From CAWGLW01 sp963823525 (GTDB lineage Bacteria > Pseudomonadota > Gammaproteobacteria > Steroidobacterales > Steroidobacteraceae), in assembly GCA_963823525.1 (NCBI GenBank), contig CAWGLW010000001.1:1-64000 (forward strand): DNA of 64,000 nt, in the 5' to 3' direction. Of this stretch, positions 43,572 to 53,168 are shown piece by piece (position 1 is the stretch's first letter; each line of letters begins with the position of its first letter). Made by a program: the position numbers and the translations under genes. The notes below the pieces were generated by a model that saw only the letters and a program-made list of their open reading frames with translations, made no database searches and had not been told where the DNA came from.

Positions 43572-44552
43572 TCAGTCCGCGTCGGGTTGATTTCGCGCGG
43601 CCTCCCGCTTCGACGCCCATAGCGACGCGAGGATGCCACCTGCAAGCGTACCGACGATGATGGCCAGGGATGCCACGTCGGGGACATGGTACTGTCCCAT
43701 AAAGAGCATCTTCACGCCCACGAAGGCGAGAATCATCACCAGGCTGTACTTCAGATAACGGAACATCGCCATCATCCCTGCGACCGCAAAATACAGCGAC
43801 CGAAGGCCGAGAATCGCAAACGCATTCGAGGTAAATACAAGAAAAGGATCTCGGGTAACCGCGAGAATCGCGGGGATGGAGTCAACCGCGAACACGACGT
43901 CGGTAAGTTCGACCATCAGCAGGGCCACGAACAGCGGTGTTGCAAAGAGGCGACCGTCCTGGCGAACAAAAAACCGGGCACGGTCCAGCGTCTCGGTGAC
44001 CGGCACAAAACGCCGGACGAGCCGCGCGGGAACAGATGATCCGAAATCGACTTCCTCGTCATTGTCACGCAACATGCGCAACGCCGAGATCAGCAGGATG
44101 GCCCCAAAAACGTAGAACATCCAGTCGAAATGGTGCAGCAGTGTCGTTCCGGCCGCGATCATCATCCCGCGCAGCACGATGGCCCCGACAATGCCCCAGA
44201 ACAGGACCCGATACTGGTACACGGGCGGGATCTTCAGGTAGCTGAAGATCAGTGCAATAACAAAAATATTGTCGACCGACAAAGACCATTCAAGCAGGTA
44301 ACCCGTGACGAACTGCGTCGCCGCTGCCTCCCCGCCGATGGCTTCGGCGCCGGCCCTGAAACCCAGCCAGTGGTATTCGTAAAGGCCGTAGATCACCGGA
44401 ACGAAGGACAGCGCCACCGTGATCCAGACCGCGGTCCAGAACAATGCCTGGCGAACCGAGAGCGTTACAGACTCTCGGTGAAGCACGCCGAGGTCGAAGA
44501 CCAGCAGCGAAACGAAAAAGGCGAGAAACCCCCCCCATACCAGGCCAGTCAA
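43572..44552 (-). CDS. TerC-family integral membrane protein
   Basis: A 326-residue protein with about eight or nine membrane segments and the TerC hallmarks ELTDVVFAVDSIPAI and LEWSLSVDNIFVIALI, whose acidic residues are thought to bind metal. The family (Alx, MeeF/MeeY-like) is linked to Mn2+ export and metallation of secreted proteins. Convergent with suhB. Confidence 0.9.
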   Translation of the reverse strand: MTGLVWGGFLAFFVSLLVFDLGVLHRESVTLSVRQALFWTAVWITVALSFVPVIYGLYEYHWLGFRAGAEAIGGEAAATQFVTGYLLEWSLSVDNIFVIALIFSYLKIPPVYQYRVLFWGIVGAIVLRGMMIAAGTTLLHHFDWMFYVFGAILLISALRMLRDNDEEVDFGSSVPARLVRRFVPVTETLDRARFFVRQDGRLFATPLFVALLMVELTDVVFAVDSIPAILAVTRDPFLVFTSNAFAILGLRSLYFAVAGMMAMFRYLKYSLVMILAFVGVKMLFMGQYHVPDVASLAIIVGTLAGGILASLWASKREAARNQPDAD

Positions 44553-44595
44553 TTGAGCACCTCGTCAGCCGGCTGCAGGCATCGACTGGGCAGGA

Positions 44596-45531
44596 TCACG
44601 GCATGTCGTCGACGGCGTCCTTTTCTTTATGGACCGGCAACAGGTCCTGCGCCTTGATGCCTAGGTCCAGCGCAATCGCACTTGCAATATAGATTGATGA
44701 GTAAGTACCGACAAGGATGCCGATAGCCAGCGCCATCGCAAAGCCGCGCAACACTTCGCCACCGAAAAACAGCAGCGCGAGAACGGTCAGCATCGTCGTG
44801 CCACTCGTCATGATCGTCCGGGACAGCGTCTGATTTATCGCCGTATCGATCACCTGCTCGGACGTCGCTTTGCGCATGCTGAGGAAGCGCTCCCGAATGC
44901 GGTCGAAAACCACGACGGTGTCGTTGAGCGAGTAGCCGATAACCGCAAGAATCGCGGCGAGTGTCGCCAGGTCGAAGGTCATATGGGTCAGGGAAAACAC
45001 ACCGAGAATCATCAACGGATCGTGCAGCGCGGCGACAAGGGCACCCACACCGAGCTTCCATTGAAAGCGGAATGCCACGTAGGCGAGTATCAGCAGGAAA
45101 GTGAACAAGACCGCTAGCGCGCCCTTCTCGGCCAGCTCCTTGCCCACCTGAGGGCCAACCAGCTCGGTGCGCCGCAGTTCGACACCGGCATCGCGCGCCC
45201 GGACTGCATCAAGCACCTGCTGCCCCAGTTCGTTGACGTTCTCCCCCTCATCGGGAAGCAGGCGGACCAGCACGTCCTCCGGCGCTCCAAAACTCTGCAC
45301 GACGGCATTCTCAAAGCCGGCGCCGGCGAGTGCGTCACGCACGCCCTGGAGGTCGGCGGCCGCGGGAAAGCTCATTTCCAATTCAACGCCGCCCGTGAAG
45401 TCGATACCGAAATTGAGCCCGCGCGCCACCAGGGAGCCCAGCGCGAGAAGCATCAGGACAGCCGAGACAACGTACCACCGCTTGCGGGTGGCCATGAACG
45501 GGAAATGGGTTTCTCTCTTAAAAATTTCCAT
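44596..45531 (-). CDS. secF: Protein translocase subunit SecF
   Basis: A 311-residue inner-membrane protein with six membrane segments and a periplasmic P4 domain (GLNFGIDFTGGVELEM start). Motifs near VIGYSLNDTVVVFDRIRE are typical. Uses proton motive force with SecD to help release secreted proteins. 12 bp downstream of secD. Confidence 0.96.
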   Translation of the reverse strand: MEIFKRETHFPFMATRKRWYVVSAVLMLLALGSLVARGLNFGIDFTGGVELEMSFPAAADLQGVRDALAGAGFENAVVQSFGAPEDVLVRLLPDEGENVNELGQQVLDAVRARDAGVELRRTELVGPQVGKELAEKGALAVLFTFLLILAYVAFRFQWKLGVGALVAALHDPLMILGVFSLTHMTFDLATLAAILAVIGYSLNDTVVVFDRIRERFLSMRKATSEQVIDTAINQTLSRTIMTSGTTMLTVLALLFFGGEVLRGFAMALAIGILVGTYSSIYIASAIALDLGIKAQDLLPVHKEKDAVDDMP

Positions 45532-45543
45532 GTCTGTTGCGCC

Positions 45544-47403
45544 TTAAATGGACAGCGACTCAAGCTTTCGCCTGCGCCCCCATAAAACGTGGACCAGCGC
45601 ACGACCACCGACGACCGCGGTAAACATCGAGGTAATGATGCCCAGGCACAACACGACCGCAAACCCGCGGACCGGGCCCGTGCCAAAGGTGAACAGGACG
45701 ATGCCGGCGATCAGCGTCGTCACGTTCGCATCGGCAATCGCTGAGAACGCCTTTTCGAAACCGGCATTGATCGCCGCGTGCGGACTCATGCCGTTGCGCA
45801 GCTCCTCGCGTATGCGCTCGAAAATCAGGATGTTTGCGTCAACCGCCATGCCGACCGTCAGAACGATGCCCGCAATACCGGGCAGCGTCAGCGAGGCCTG
45901 GAGCAAAGACAATAAAGCGGCGAGCAGCACCACGTTCGACAGCAGCACGATGTTCCCCACCAGGCCGAAACCCTTGTAGTAAAGAAGCATGAACCCGAGC
46001 GTCGCGGCCAGCCCGATCACCAGCGCCCGCACGCCGCGGGTGATGTTGTCCTGGCCAAGGCTCGGTCCCACCGTGCGCTGTTCGACGATATACAGCGGCG
46101 CGGCCAGTGAACCGGCCCGCAGCAGCAGGGCCAGTTCGCGCGCCTCGCCCGCGAGCAGCCCCGTAATCTGGAAGTTACTGCTGAACACGCCACGAATTGT
46201 CGCGACGCTGATGACTTCTTCCTCGGTGCAATCGTTGCCCGAACGAACGCCATCGCAGGGTTCATCGCCCTGGACACGTTTCTGCTCAATAAAGACGACC
46301 GCCATGGGCCGGCCGAGATGCTCCCGGGTCGTCTCGAGCATCTGGGAAGCGCCACGCGCGTCGAGCTTCACGTAGACGGCCGGCTGGCCTTCCGAAAACC
46401 CCGAACTCGCATCCACCAGCTGTTCGCCCGAAGCGATGATTTCCCTCTTCAGGAGCACCGGGCTGCCGTTACGCTGCTTGTACAGCCGGGAGCCAAGGGG
46501 TGCCCGACCCGTGCGCTCCGCTTCCATCGGATCGTTCTGGTCGTCGACGAGGCGGAAATCCAGCGTCGCGGTCGCGCCGAGCACGCGCAACGCTTCGTTG
46601 GGATCCTGGACACCCGGCAACTGCACGACGATTCGGTCCACGCCCTGGCGGGCCACCAGCGGCTCGGAAACGCCCAGCTCATTGACCCGGTTTCGCAGGG
46701 TCGTGATGTTCTGCTGAATCGCGAAGTCCTGGCGCTGCTTGATCTGCTCGGGGCTCAGTTGCACTGTAATCCGCGCAGTATCGCCCTGGCGTGACGTATC
46801 GAGTTGTACGGCCTGGTCCTGCTTGCGCATCGCGGCCGTCGCCTTCTGCAGGTCCTCGGCGTTGCGTAAACCAATCGTGACCTTGTCCACACCGTCGCTC
46901 TCGATGGTCGTAAACGGAATGCGTTCATCACGCAACAGGGTCCGATAGTCACGCTCCATGCTGGCCAGCAACTGTTTCACTGCCCCGCGTACGTCAACCT
47001 CATAAAGAAAATAGACGCCACCGCGCAGGTCGAGGCCCAGGCTCATCGGCTTGAGACCGAGGGCGCGCATCCAGCCGGGCATTCGAGGAGCCTTGGACAG
47101 CGCCACGAGGTACTCACGACCGAGCTGTTCCTTGATGACATCGCGAGCCGCCCGCTGCTGCTCCGCGTCGTCGAAACGCAGGACCAGCCGGTCGCCATCG
47201 ATGTACGCGGCGTCGACCGGAATACCCTCGGCCTCCAGCAGCCCCCTCACGCTCGCCTGATTGTCATCGGTTACCGCCGCGCGATCGTCACGCGACAACT
47301 GAAGCGCCGGGCCCTCGCCAAACACGTTGGGCAGCGCCAGCAGCAGGGCGAGCAGCAAGACGGTGGCGACCAGCCAGACTCGCCAGGCCGGATAATTGTG
47401 CAT
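45544..47403 (-). CDS. secD: Protein translocase subunit SecD
   Basis: A 619-residue protein with an N-terminal membrane segment, large periplasmic region (LDLRGGVYFLYEVD; VVQLPGVQDPNEALRVLG) and five C-terminal membrane segments containing GMAVDANILIFERIREE. Order yajC-secD-secF as usual. Confidence 0.97.
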   Translation of the reverse strand: MHNYPAWRVWLVATVLLLALLLALPNVFGEGPALQLSRDDRAAVTDDNQASVRGLLEAEGIPVDAAYIDGDRLVLRFDDAEQQRAARDVIKEQLGREYLVALSKAPRMPGWMRALGLKPMSLGLDLRGGVYFLYEVDVRGAVKQLLASMERDYRTLLRDERIPFTTIESDGVDKVTIGLRNAEDLQKATAAMRKQDQAVQLDTSRQGDTARITVQLSPEQIKQRQDFAIQQNITTLRNRVNELGVSEPLVARQGVDRIVVQLPGVQDPNEALRVLGATATLDFRLVDDQNDPMEAERTGRAPLGSRLYKQRNGSPVLLKREIIASGEQLVDASSGFSEGQPAVYVKLDARGASQMLETTREHLGRPMAVVFIEQKRVQGDEPCDGVRSGNDCTEEEVISVATIRGVFSSNFQITGLLAGEARELALLLRAGSLAAPLYIVEQRTVGPSLGQDNITRGVRALVIGLAATLGFMLLYYKGFGLVGNIVLLSNVVLLAALLSLLQASLTLPGIAGIVLTVGMAVDANILIFERIREELRNGMSPHAAINAGFEKAFSAIADANVTTLIAGIVLFTFGTGPVRGFAVVLCLGIITSMFTAVVGGRALVHVLWGRRRKLESLSI

Positions 47404-47421
47404 TCGCGGACTCCCCTGGCC

Positions 47422-47748
47422 TCAGGCGCTCTTGATTGTGCCCTTGGGCAAAACGCTGCTGACCGAGGCACGCTGAATCTTGACTCGCACGCCGTCGGCT
47501 ATTTCAACCGTGACGAAGCTGTCGCCGGTCTCGGTAATTCGGCCCAGCATCCCGCCGCTGGCGACGACCTCGTCGCCTGTCTGCAAGCCCTCCACCATAG
47601 CCTTATGTTCCTTCGCCCGCTTGGCCTGGGGCCGAATCAGCAGGAAGTAGAACACCACGAAGATGAGAATCAGTGGCAGGAACTGAACCAGGCCACTGGA
47701 TGGCGGGGCGCCGGCCTGCGCCCAGGCACTCGAAATCAACCAGTCCAT
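47422..47748 (-). CDS. yajC: Preprotein translocase subunit YajC
   Basis: A 108-residue single-pass protein (LPLILIFVVFYFLLIRPQAKR) with the short cytoplasmic domain (EVVASGGMLGRITE) of YajC. Accessory to SecDF. 18 bp before secD. Confidence 0.95.
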   Translation of the reverse strand: MDWLISSAWAQAGAPPSSGLVQFLPLILIFVVFYFLLIRPQAKRAKEHKAMVEGLQTGDEVVASGGMLGRITETGDSFVTVEIADGVRVKIQRASVSSVLPKGTIKSA

Positions 47749-47800
47749 CAGGCAAGACTCCTGTAGAGGGTGCCCCGAGGGGCGTCAAAAAGGTGGCGGA

Positions 47801-48943
47801 TTATACCCGAGCGCTGCCCGTGTTGCCGGACGCCGTCGTTTTCCCTTCCGGCCCGGCCAGGAAGTCGACGGCGAATGGCTGGAAAATACCCGTGGAAATC
47901 GCGGAACGGATCCGTTGCATCAGGCCCAGGTAGTAGTACAGGTTGTGGATCGTCGCCAGCCGCGCGCCGAGAATCTCGTTGCAGCGATGCAGATGGCGCA
48001 GATACGCCCGCGTGAAGTTCTGGCAGGTATAGCAGCGGCAATCCGGGTCCGGTGGCCGGGTGTCCGCCTGGTGAGCGGAATTGCGAATGCGAATCACACC
48101 CTCGCTGGTGAACAGGTGCCCGTTGCGGGCGTTGCGGGTGGGCAATACGCAGTCGAACATGTCGATGCCGCGCATCACCGCCTGTACGATATCGGCCGGG
48201 GTGCCTACTCCCATCAGGTAACGTGGCCGATCCTGCGGCAGGTTCGGCTCCAGCACTTCGAGGACCGCATTGCGTTCCTCAGCCGGCTCGCCGACCGCCA
48301 GTCCGCCGACCGCGTAACCGTCGAACCCGATCTCCCGCAACGCCTGCAGCGATTCCAGCCTCAGCGAGGCATGCGTGCCTCCCTGGATGATGCCAAACAA
48401 TGCATTCGGGTTGGCCAGTTCGTCGAAGGCGGCCCGGCTGCGCCCGGCCCAGCGCATGGATAACTCCATCGATGACCTGGCCTGTTGAGGGGTCGCCGGG
48501 TACGGTGGACACTCGTCGAATGCCATGACGATGTCCGAATCAAGCGCAGTCTGGACCTGCATAGAGATTTCGGGACTCAGAAACACTTCGTCGCCGTTGA
48601 CCGGCGAGCGAAATCGCACCCCCTCCTCGCTCAGCTTGCGAAGCTCGGCAAGACTGAATACCTGGAACCCCCCGGAATCCGTCAGTATCGGCAAAGACCA
48701 GCCCATGAACCCGTGCAATCCACCGTGCGCCCGGATGATCTCCACACCGGGTCGAAGCATGAGGTGGAACGTGTTGCCGAGTACCACCTGGGCTCCGAGC
48801 TCCACCAGCTCGGCCGGGGTCATGGCCTTGACCGTTCCATAGGTACCCACCGGCATGAATACCGGCGTCTGCAGTGTCCCATGTCGCAACTGCAGCCGAG
48901 CACATCGCGCCGCGCCGTCACGGGCAAGCACGGTAAAGCTCAC
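47801..48943 (-). CDS. tgt: Queuine tRNA-guanosine transglycosylase Tgt
   Basis: A 380-residue enzyme exchanging G34 for preQ1 in tRNAs with GUN anticodons. Catalytic Asp region DSGGFQVFSL; zinc site near CRCYTCQNFTRAYLRHL. The start overlaps the queA stop by four bases. Confidence 0.97.
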   Translation of the reverse strand: MSFTVLARDGAARCARLQLRHGTLQTPVFMPVGTYGTVKAMTPAELVELGAQVVLGNTFHLMLRPGVEIIRAHGGLHGFMGWSLPILTDSGGFQVFSLAELRKLSEEGVRFRSPVNGDEVFLSPEISMQVQTALDSDIVMAFDECPPYPATPQQARSSMELSMRWAGRSRAAFDELANPNALFGIIQGGTHASLRLESLQALREIGFDGYAVGGLAVGEPAEERNAVLEVLEPNLPQDRPRYLMGVGTPADIVQAVMRGIDMFDCVLPTRNARNGHLFTSEGVIRIRNSAHQADTRPPDPDCRCYTCQNFTRAYLRHLHRCNEILGARLATIHNLYYYLGLMQRIRSAISTGIFQPFAVDFLAGPEGKTTASGNTGSARV

Positions 48944-49989
48944 GCTGCACCCCTCGGCGCCAGGGCGGCCGTGGCGGGTTCGACATACATCGCGTCGCCG
49001 TAACTGAAAAAGCGGTAACGCGCGGCAACGGCGTGACGGTACGCCTCGAGAACCGGGCCCCGGCCGGCGAAAGCGGCCACCAGCATCAGCAGCGTCGATT
49101 CCGGCAGGTGGAAGTTGGTAATCAGCGCGTCGACCACCTGGAAACGATAGCCCGGATAGATAAACAGGCGCGTGTCGCCTTCCCAGGGCTCCAGTCGCCC
49201 GGACGCCGTGGCGGACTCTAGCGCACGCACGGTGGTGGTGCCGACCGCAATGACGCGCCCGCCCCGCTGCCGCGCAGAACGCACCGCCTCGCAGACGGAA
49301 TGCGGCACGCTGGCGTATTCAGCGTGCATGCGGTGCTCGCTGAGCGCGTCTGCCCGCATGGGCTGGAAGGTTCCCGCGCCGACATGCAGCGTAAGTCGGG
49401 CGACGGCAATACCGCGCCTGCCCAGTGCACCAAGCAATTCCGCGTCGAAGTGCAGCCCGGCGGTGGGTGCCGCAACAGCGCCGGGCTCGCGCGCGTAAAC
49501 CGTCTGGTAGCGATCCCGATCGATTTCTTCCGCGGCACGACGGAAATACGGAGGCAAAGGCATCTGCCCCAGTCGCTCGAACAACGGGCCCGGGCTGCGC
49601 CCGAACTCGACCTCCCAGAACGCATCGCGGCGCCCGAGGACGACCAGGTGCTCATCGGGCGCCAGGTGTATCACGGTGCCTTCCCTGGCGGCCTTGCTGG
49701 CCTTGATCTGTACCAGCGCTCGCCGCGCATCGATGATGCGCTCGAGCAGCACTTCAACACGCCCGCCGCTGTCCTTGGTACCGAACAGCCTCGCGGGCAC
49801 GACGCGCGTGTCGTTAACAACAAGCAAGTCCGCAGGGTCGAGCAGTCGCGGCAGGTCGGCAAACACGCGATCCTGCAGGTGGCCGCTTTCGCCCTGCAGA
49901 TGAAGCAGACGGCTTGCACTGCGTCGCTCCGTTGGATACCGGGCGATCAGCTCGTCTGGAAGCTCGTATTGGAAATCGCTGCGCAGCAT
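48940..49989 (-). CDS. queA: S-adenosylmethionine:tRNA ribosyltransferase-isomerase QueA
   Basis: A 349-residue enzyme making epoxyqueuosine from preQ1-tRNA. N-terminus SDFQYELPDELIARYPT and PTAGLHFD, NFHLPESTLLMLV motifs are diagnostic. Starts the queA-tgt-yajC-secDF run. Confidence 0.97.
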   Translation of the reverse strand: MLRSDFQYELPDELIARYPTERRSASRLLHLQGESGHLQDRVFADLPRLLDPADLLVVNDTRVVPARLFGTKDSGGRVEVLLERIIDARRALVQIKASKAAREGTVIHLAPDEHLVVLGRRDAFWEVEFGRSPGPLFERLGQMPLPPYFRRAAEEIDRDRYQTVYAREPGAVAAPTAGLHFDAELLGALGRRGIAVARLTLHVGAGTFQPMRADALSEHRMHAEYASVPHSVCEAVRSARQRGGRVIAVGTTTVRALESATASGRLEPWEGDTRLFIYPGYRFQVVDALITNFHLPESTLLMLVAAFAGRGPVLEAYRHAVAARYRFFSYGDAMYVEPATAALAPRGAA

Positions 49990-50025
49990 GGGCCGCGGAT
50001 GCTAACAGAGCCGCCGCCGGCCGAG

Positions 50026-50946
50026 TCAGTTTGACGGCTCGCCGGCGCCCGCTTCCTCGGACATCTTCACTTGCAGAGTTTTCTTTTCACGATCGCGAAG
50101 GATAAGCAGGTCGAATGATTCGCCCGGCCGGTAGGAACTCAGGATGCGCAACGCATGATCCGGGTCCTCGGGCCGGCGCCCGCCTATCGCCAGGATGACG
50201 TCACCTTCGCGCAGCCCCAGCGTGCCATCCGGCGGCGCGCGCAAGACCAGCACGCCTGCATCGGCACCGAAGTAGCGGCCGAGTTCGGGCGTCAACGCAA
50301 TCAGCTCCATCGAGTGAAACGAACCGCCGGGTGACAGTACGCTCTCCCAGTCGCCGTGCTTGATCACCCCCTGCAACGCGCCGAGATTTTCCCGCAGCAG
50401 GCGCGCAATCGAGGACTCCCCCGTCGCTGCGGTCACCTGTGCGACCCGGCGTTCTTCACCGCGAAGGTAGTCGACCGTAATGATCTCGCCAGGCTCAACG
50501 CCGCGCATGAATCGCACGAGTTGCTTTGCGGGCGTAACGCCGTCCCTGGCAACCAGTGGACGGTGATTGACGCCCTTGATGAGGTCGCCTTGCTGCAGAC
50601 CCGCCTTCTCCGCGGGGCCACCCGCCGTGACGCCGGTGACCACGACGCCTTCGGAGCGTTCATCATCGGTCGCGATGCTGATACCGAGCACCCCGGTTCG
50701 GGCGGCACCCTGTAATCGCTTCAGTACTTCGTCCGGTCCCGCCCCGTAGAGCTCGCGACCGAGATCGGCCACTTCATCGGCTGCGGCGTCGAGCGACTCG
50801 TCGGCCGTTGCCGGGCCGGCCCCGGGTGCCGGCTCGAGCGACGCATCCGCCGCTTCAGCCGTTGTTGCTGTCAGCGCGCAGATCACGGACAGCAGCAGCG
50901 CTGCGCTGCCGGCCGTAAATACGAAAATCCAACTGCGTCCTTTCAT
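50026..50946 (-). CDS. Exported double-PDZ protein without protease domain
   Basis: A 306-residue protein with a signal or anchor segment (WIFVFTAGSAALLLSVI, ending near TTAEAA). Two PDZ domains follow, around residues 85-180 (LGISIATDD, GPAEKAGLQQGDLIKGVN) and 220-300 (GTLGLREGDVILAIGG). No serine-protease triad or S41 domain is visible, so it is probably a scaffold or chaperone of the envelope. I chose ATG 50946; the frame is open to 51081. Its partner is unknown. Confidence 0.75.
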   Translation of the reverse strand: MKGRSWIFVFTAGSAALLLSVICALTATTAEAADASLEPAPGAGPATADESLDAAADEVADLGRELYGAGPDEVLKRLQGAARTGVLGISIATDDERSEGVVVTGVTAGGPAEKAGLQQGDLIKGVNHRPLVARDGVTPAKQLVRFMRGVEPGEIITVDYLRGEERRVAQVTAATGESSIARLLRENLGALQGVIKHGDWESVLSPGGSFHSMELIALTPELGRYFGADAGVLVLRAPPDGTLGLREGDVILAIGGRRPEDPDHALRILSSYRPGESFDLLILRDREKKTLQVKMSEEAGAGEPSN

Positions 50947-51128
50947 AGACGAGGGCCTTCTCCTGAATCGCTGCCCCAGCGCCCTGTCCCGTGCCTGGAG
51001 AGCGCGGTCGAGAGCACGCGTGACTTGAGGAACCTGCCGTGGGCAACCATACGGACCGCGACATCCGCGAAGGGCTGGCACCCGGGGTCAAGCCCGGCGT
51101 CGGAAACCGGACATGGCCTGCGCGCCGC

Positions 51129-51842
51129 TCAGCCAATCGGTGCTGGCGGCAAATCCGGACGTGCGACGACCCGCTCCGTCGCGGGGTCCTTGCAGCTGAG
51201 CAGGGCGGATTCCGACAGCCATTTCTTGTCCGGGTAATAAGCGAAAAGGACGGCGCCGTCCTTCAGCGTATCGATCATCGTGCGCGCCACTTCCTGGCGC
51301 ACCGCGGGGCAGCCCCAGCTGCGGCCCAGCCTGCCGAGACGATCGACGATGGCCTCGCTGACATAGGGCGCGCCGTGCATCACAATCGCGCGCACCATCG
51401 CTTTATCGTTAAATCCCTGCTCGAGTCCGTCGAGCCGCAATGAATAGCCGTTGTTGCCGTAGTAGGTACTTGCAGTACGGAACAGCCCGAGGCTCGACAT
51501 CTTGCTGCCCTCAACATTCGAGAACCGCGTGGCCAGCTGTTCGCCGGTGTTGCGCCCGTGCGCAACCAGTTCCTCAAACATCAGGTTACCCTTGACCAGA
51601 TCAAAGACCCACAGGCGAGGCTCGGTCGAGGGCCGCGAGTAGTCGATCACCGCCAGGTGCTTCAGGGAATCGAGAAGACCCTGGCGATAGGCGCAGGATG
51701 CGGCGTGGGCGGCGAGCGAAAGGACCTGCGGATCAGCCTTCGGCGCAGCCGCGGTCAGCATATCGGCAAACGGCTCACCGCCGAGTGCCCGGGCGGCAAA
51801 CATCAAAGCCAGCAAGCCCGAAGGCAGTCTCCATCGTCGCAT
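51129..51842 (-). CDS. Murein L,D-transpeptidase catalytic-domain family protein (YkuD_2)
   Basis: A 237-residue exported protein (signal peptide ending near ALGGEP). VIDYSRPSTEPRLWVFD and the active-site signature HGA...GRSWGCPAVR with the catalytic Cys identify the YkuD_2 group, close to L,D-transpeptidases acting on peptidoglycan. I chose ATG 51842. The 262-bp AT-rich gap after it leads to the tRNA gene. Confidence 0.82.
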   Translation of the reverse strand: MRRWRLPSGLLALMFAARALGGEPFADMLTAAAPKADPQVLSLAAHAASCAYRQGLLDSLKHLAVIDYSRPSTEPRLWVFDLVKGNLMFEELVAHGRNTGEQLATRFSNVEGSKMSSLGLFRTASTYYGNNGYSLRLDGLEQGFNDKAMVRAIVMHGAPYVSEAIVDRLGRLGRSWGCPAVRQEVARTMIDTLKDGAVLFAYYPDKKWLSESALLSCKDPATERVVARPDLPPAPIG

Positions 51843-52030
51843 TCGATCACTCTCCGAACTGACTCGTCGCCCGCTTCGTGGCAGGCAACTGCGTGTCGAG
51901 CTACCGGGGCTCGGCACCCATGCCCTCGTGCGGCACTCACGCGGGCAACAGGCCGCGAATTGTAAACGCAATCGTGGTTTCGGCGCTGCGATGGATTACT
52001 CATTACTTTATAGTGTAGTAATCACATAAA

Positions 52031-52059
52031 CTAACACCTGTTATTCATTGAATTATAAT
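52031..52059 (+). promoter_or_regulatory. Putative tRNA-Leu promoter in an AT-rich gap
   Basis: A perfect TATAAT at 52054-52059 with CTAACA (4/6) 17 bp upstream, about 45 bp before the tRNA. The gap 51970-52090 is markedly AT-rich compared with the rest of the window. Confidence 0.4.
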
Positions 52060-52104
52060 TAGTTAATCGCAATTCATGGCAATGCTGTAAGCTTGCCCGT
52101 CCGC

Positions 52105-52191
52105 GCCGGGGTGGCGGAACTGGTAGACGCACCGGACTCAAAATCCGGCGGTGGTGACATCGTGAGGGTTCGATTCCCTCCCCCGGCACCA
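52105..52191 (+). tRNA. tRNA-Leu (anticodon CAA)
   Basis: An 87-nt cloverleaf including encoded CCA. The acceptor stem GCCGGGG pairs with CCCCGGC, followed by A-CCA. The anticodon stem CCGGA/TCCGG holds the loop CTCAAAA with CAA at 52139-52141. A long variable arm (GGTGGTGACATCGTG region) and GGTTCGATTCC T-loop fit a class II leucine tRNA. No integrase or repeat of its 3' end is seen nearby. Confidence 0.97.
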
Positions 52192-52200
52192 GGAATCTTC

Positions 52201-52749
52201 ATGAAATTCTGTTCTCAATGCGGCCAGCCCGTGACCCAACAGGTGCCCGAGGGCGACAATCTGCCCCGGTATGTCTGTACGGCCTGCAGTCATATTCATT
52301 ACCAGAACCCGAACATCGTCGCCGGCTGCGTAGCCGAGTACGATGGCCGAATCCTGCTCTGCCGCCGAGCAATTGAGCCGCGTCGGGGCTACTGGACGAT
52401 CCCCGCCGGCTTCATGGAAAACAACGAAACGACCCAGCAGGCGGCGAGTCGAGAGGCCGAGGAAGAGGCACTTGCGACGGTGGAGATCGGCTCCCTGCTG
52501 GCGATCGTGCACGTCCTGCATGCGAACCAGGTACACATGATGTTTCGCGCGCGCCTGCCCAGGCCCGAGTTTGGCATCGGCCTGGAAAGCCTGGAAGTGA
52601 AGCTTTGCAGTGAACAGGAGATCCCCTGGCAGGACATCGCATTTCGAAGCGTCGACTTTGCATTGCGCCGGTACTTTGAAGACCGCCGCGCGGGCTGCGA
52701 GCTACACCATTTCCGGACGCTGGACCTGCGAAAGATGCTTTCCGCATGA
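52201..52749 (+). CDS. Zinc-ribbon NUDIX hydrolase
   Basis: A 182-residue protein: N-terminal zinc ribbon (CSQCGQP, CTACSHIHY) followed by a NUDIX box (GFMENNETTQQAASREAEEE). Such proteins hydrolyse nucleoside diphosphate-linked compounds; the layout recalls NudC/ADP-ribose pyrophosphatases. Starts 10 bp after the tRNA, so it may be on the same transcript. Confidence 0.88.
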   Translation: MKFCSQCGQPVTQQVPEGDNLPRYVCTACSHIHYQNPNIVAGCVAEYDGRILLCRRAIEPRRGYWTIPAGFMENNETTQQAASREAEEEALATVEIGSLLAIVHVLHANQVHMMFRARLPRPEFGIGLESLEVKLCSEQEIPWQDIAFRSVDFALRRYFEDRRAGCELHHFRTLDLRKMLSA

Positions 52750-52843
52750 AAAGGCACTGTTGCAGCGCGGCAAAGCGATGGCAGAATACGGGCCCTGCGG
52801 CAGGGCACCGGCCCCGTCCAACCATTACTCGCGGAGCATTCGG

Positions 52844-53167
52844 ATGACCTTTGTCGTCACGGAAAACTGTATCAAGTGCAAGTATTACGATTGCATCGAG
52901 GTGTGCCCGGTGGACTGTTTCCACGAAGGGCCCAACATGCTCGTTATCGATCCGGACGAATGTATTGACTGCACGCTGTGCGAGCCGGAGTGCCCGGCCG
53001 AGGCCATTTTCTCAGAGGAAGAACTACCCGAGGGACAGGAGCAGTTTGTTCAGTTAAATGCCGAGCTATCGGGCATCTGGCCGGTGATTACCGAAAAGAA
53101 AGAACCACCGGCGGACGCGAAGGAATGGGACGGACGCCCCGGGAAACTGGCTTACCTGGAGCGTTGA
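52844..53167 (+). CDS. fdxA: 7Fe ferredoxin FdxA
   Basis: A 107-residue ferredoxin with one 3Fe-4S and one 4Fe-4S site: CIKCKYYDCIEVCPVDCF and CIDCTLCEPECPAEAI, then the long C-terminal tail of the Azotobacter FdI/FdxA type. ATG 52844; the frame is open earlier in the NUDIX gene but not coding. Ends 1 bp before the convergent dsbC stop. Confidence 0.95.
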   Translation: MTFVVTENCIKCKYYDCIEVCPVDCFHEGPNMLVIDPDECIDCTLCEPECPAEAIFSEEELPEGQEQFVQLNAELSGIWPVITEKKEPPADAKEWDGRPGKLAYLER

Positions 53168-53168
53168 T

